A program made the translations under genes and the position numbers. The notes below the pieces were generated by a model. The model did no database searches and was not told the origin of the DNA. It worked only from the letters and a program-made list of their open reading frames with translations. From Plantago major (taxonomy: Eukaryota; Streptophyta; Magnoliopsida; Lamiales; Plantaginaceae), in the NCBI GenBank assembly GCA_026545765.1, contig CM048844.1, positions 51,177,401-51,241,400 on the forward strand: 64,000 nucleotides of DNA, read 5' to 3'. Position 1 is the first letter of the stretch. Each line of letters begins with the position of its first letter. Of the stretch, positions 61,201-64,000 are shown in pieces.

Positions 61201-63720
61201 TTTTCTATGTATATTTTAAATCTCGAATAGACTTTTTCGTTTATCATCATCCCGCTCCTTTAGTGTCTTGTTTATCTCTCAAGCAGAGTTGTTCGTTTGT
61301 TGTTTATCCCACTCCTTTTGTGTGTTGTTTAACTCTCAATTAGTGTTTTTCGTTTTTGATACTCTTACTCCTTTCTCTGTATTTTTTAAATCTCGAATAG
61401 ACTTTTTCGTTTATCATCATCCCACTCCTTTAGTGTGTTGTTTATCTCTCAAGCAGAGTTGTTCGTTTGTTGTTTATCCCACTCCTTTTGTGTCTTGTTT
61501 AACTCTAAATTAGATTTCTTCGTTTGAGATAGAACTCCTTTCTATGTGTTTTTTAAATCTAGAATAGACTTTTTCGTTTCTCATTATCCCACTCCTTTAG
61601 TGTTTTGTTTATCGCTCAAGGTAGTTGTTCGCTTTGTTGTTTATCCCACTCCTTTTGTTTGTTGTTTAACTCTTAATTAGAGTTCTTCGTTGGTGATACT
61701 CTTACTCCTTTCTCTGTATTTTTTAAATCTCGAATATACTTTTTCTTTTCTCATTATCCCACTCCTTTAGTGTGTTGTTTATCTATCAAGCTGAGTTGTT
61801 CGTTTGTTGTTTATCCCACTCCTTTTGTTATTTGTTTAACCCTTAATTAGAGTTCATCGTTTGTGATACTTACTCCTTTCTGTGTAAATTTTAATAGACT
61901 TTTTCGTTTCTCATTATCCCACTCCTTTAGTGTGTTGTTTATCTATCAAGCAGAGTTGTTCGTTTGTTGTTCATCCCACTCTTGTGTTGTTTAACTCAAA
62001 TTAGAGTTCTTCGCTTGTGATACTCTTACTCCTTTCATGTAATTTTAAATCTTGAATAGACTTTTTCGCTTCTCATTATCCCACCTTTTAGTGTGTTGTT
62101 TATCTCTCAAGTTGTTCGTTTGTTGTTTATCCCACTTTTTTGTGTTGTTTAACTCTCAATTAGAGTTCTTCGTTTGAGATAGAACTCCTTGCTATGTGTT
62201 TTTAAATCTAGAATAGACTTTTTCGCTTTCTCATAATCCCACTCCTTTAGTGTGTTGTTTATCTCTCAAGCAGGGTTGTTCGTTTGTTGTTTATCCCACC
62301 CCTTTTGTGTTGTTTAACCTCAATTAGAGTTCTTCGTTTGTGATACTCTTACTCCTTTCATGTAATTTTTATATCTTGATTAGACTTTTTCGTTTCTCAT
62401 TATCCCACTCCTTTAGTGTGTTGTTTATCTCTCAAGCATAGTTGTTTATTTGTTGTTTATCCCACTCCTTTTGTTTGTTGTTTAACTCTTAATTAGAGTT
62501 CTTCGCTTGAGATAGAACTCCTTTTCAATGTAATTTTTAAATCTCGAATAGACTTTTTCGTTTCTCATTATCCCACTCCTTTAGTGTGTTGTTTATCTCT
62601 CAAGCAGAGTTGTTCGTTTGTTGTTTATCCCACTCCTTTTGTGTGTTGTTTAACTCTCAATTAGAGTTCTTCGTTTGTGATACTCTTACTCCTTTCTGTG
62701 TAATTTTTAAATCTTGAATAGACTTTTTGGTTTCTCATTATCCCACTCCTTTAGTGTGTTGTTTATCTCTCAAGCAAAGTTGTTCGTTTGTTGTTTATCC
62801 CACTCCTTATGTTTGTTGTTCAACTCTTAATTAGAGTTCTTCGTTTGAGATAGAACTCCTTTCTATGTGTTTTATAAATCTAGAATAGACTTTTTCGTTT
62901 CTCATTATCCCACTCCTTTAGTGTTTTGTTTATCTCTCAAGCAGAGTTGTTCGTTTGATATTTATCCCACTCCTTTTTTGTGTTGTTTAACTCTCAATCA
63001 GAGTTCTTCGTTTGTGATACTCTTACCTTTCTTTGTAATTTTAAATCTTGATTAGACTTTTTCGCTTTCTCATTATCCCACTCGTTTAGTGTGTTGTTTA
63101 TCTCTCAAAGAGTTGTTCGTTTGTTGTTTATCCCTCTACTTTTGTTTGTTGTTTTACTCTTAATTAGAGTTCTTCGCTTGAGATACTTTCTCTTTTTTTA
63201 AATCTCGAATAGACGTTTTCGTTTCTCATTTTCCCAGTCCTTTAGTGTGTTGTTTATTTCTCAAGCAGAGTTGTTCGTTTTTTGTTAATCCAACTCTTTT
63301 GTGTGTTGTTTAACTCTTAATTAGACTTCTTCGTTTGTTATACTCTTTCTCCATTCCGTGTAATTTTTAAATCTCGAATAGACGTTTTCGTTTCTCATTA
63401 TCCCACTCCTTTAATGTGTTGTTTATCTCTCAAGCAGAGTTGTTCGGTTGTTGTTTATCCCACTCCTTTGGTTTGTTGTTTACTCTTAATTAGAGTTCTT
63501 CGTTTGTGATACTCTTACTCCATTCATGTGTTTTAAATCTTGAATAGACTTTTTCGCTTCTCATTATCCCACCTTTTAGTGTGTTGTTTATCTCTCAAGC
63601 AGTTGTTCGCTTGTTGTTTATCCCACTCCTTTTGTTGTTGTTTAACCTCAATTAGAGTTCTTCGTTTGTGATACTCTTACTCCTTTCTCGTAATTTTTAA
63701 ATCTTGAATAGACTTTTTCA
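52290..63720 (+). repeat. Satellite stretch with patches of indel-rich monomers
   Basis: Normal monomers alternate with patches that share the same small changes: TTCGCTTG for TTCGTTTG, CAAGCAGTTG for CAAGCAGAGTTG, TTTCATGTAA for TTTCTGTGTAA, CTCAAGGTAGTTG and shortened CCCACTTTGTG. The main patches are about 52290-53095, 54030-54210, 54820-55250, 56800-57200, 59150-59700, 60510-60670, 61975-62330, 63030-63200 and 63525-63720. No such patch is seen in blocks 1-4 or in 34442-52280. Confidence 0.8.
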
Positions 63721-64000
63721 TTTCTCATTATCCCACTCCTTTAGTGTGTTGTTTATCTCTCAAGCAGAGTTGTTCGGTTGATGTTTATCCCACTCCTGTT
63801 GTGTGTTGTTTAACTCTCAATTAGAGTTCTTCGTTTGTGATACTCTTACTCCTTTCTATGTAATGTTTAAATCTCGAATAGACTTTTTCGTTTCTCATTA
63901 TCCCACTCCTATAGTGTTTTGTTTATCTCTCAAGGAGAGTTGTTCGTTTGTTGTTTATCCCACTCCTTTTGTGTGTTGTTTAACTCTCAATTAGAGTTCT

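Larger units (their letters stand above)
34442..64000 (+). repeat. Satellite block 5: main array of about 170-bp trimeric monomers
   Basis: About 175 head-to-tail monomers (block length divided by unit length) run to the window end. Each monomer is three related subunits: A (57 bp, ACTCCTTTAGTGTGTTG...TTATCCC), B (56 bp, ACTCCTTTTGTGTGTTG...GATACTCTT) and C (57 bp, ACTCCTTTCTGTGTAAT...TTATCCC). All three start ACTCCTTT and share TTTA near base 20, a CTC-AA core near 25-30, AGA near 33, and TTCGTTT near base 40. The plus strand is strongly T-rich. Open frames of 60-100 residues inside the array arise because 57 bases are 19 codons, and I do not annotate them as genes. Unit length fits many plant centromeric or subtelomeric satellites. 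Confidence 0.97.

Noticed and set aside
34442-64000. Dozens of plus-strand open frames of 60-100 residues (LFISQAELFVCCLSHSFCV type)
   Set aside because: They follow from the satellite: a 57-bp subunit is 19 codons and one frame lacks stops. They shift frame with every 170-bp unit, have no conserved start, and differ only by satellite variation. No sign of real protein.
16736-64000. CRISPR-like array
   Set aside because: Repeats are contiguous and related throughout, without unique spacers, and the context is eukaryotic.
34442-64000. CENP-B-box-like motif in the satellite
   Set aside because: I found no TTCG....A..CGGG pattern in the monomer. TTCGTTTGT alone is too short to support it, so a centromere role rests only on unit length and array structure.

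Overview
This is plant nuclear DNA, most likely from a eudicot and from a repeat-dominated, perhaps pericentromeric or subtelomeric, region. Evidence for a plant is a Sirevirus-like Ty1/copia retrotransposon, Ty3/gypsy LTRs with the usual TGT(A/G)AC-CCC ends, a plant L1-type LINE with a DUF4283-type ORF1, a Stowaway MITE, an hAT transposase and a fragment of the plastid trnA-UGC intron. I see no ordinary host gene. The species cannot be named from the sequence.

Positions 1-16735 are nested LTR-retrotransposon fossils. A minus-oriented copia LTR piece (1-539) abuts a copia RT-RNase H remnant (540-1790). A solo gypsy-type LTR of 2366 bp with a perfect 5-bp target duplication sits in the 3' untranslated part of that remnant (1950-4315). 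One copia LTR (about 4682-6494, carrying an intact-looking Stowaway MITE) leads into a second, longer, broken copy with gag, protease, integrase, RT and RNase H regions (6613-12550). Next come a cluster of small palindromes, a purine tract, an internal TATA/leader and an extra 3' ORF region (13473-about 15960).

From about 16736 to the end, the background is one satellite array, all in the same orientation and cut into five blocks by insertions. Its unit is about 170 bp and is itself a trimer of three related subunits of 57, 56 and 57 bp (A, B, C). Higher-order units of about 338/675, 679, 790 and 960 bp lie on top of this. The intruders are: a minus-strand, poly(A)-tailed retroposon with 15-bp target duplications (18891-20411); a composite of a gypsy LTR/leader fragment joined to a minus-strand LINE whose ORF1 is split by plastid DNA (22322-27540); a 5'-truncated hAT element (27704-about 30645) lying against a second LINE ORF1 fragment (30646-31539); and a second gypsy-type LTR insertion with a 5-bp target duplication (31851-34441). 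The last 29.6 kb (34442-64000) is uninterrupted satellite. Within it, from about 52.3 kb, patches of indel-rich monomers look like either a diverged subfamily or uncorrected assembly.

The genes do not form a working pathway; the window records successive invasions of copia DNA and of a satellite array. The most interesting structure is the satellite: its trimeric origin, its exchange at the level of single 57-bp subunits, and its several generations of higher-order repeats.
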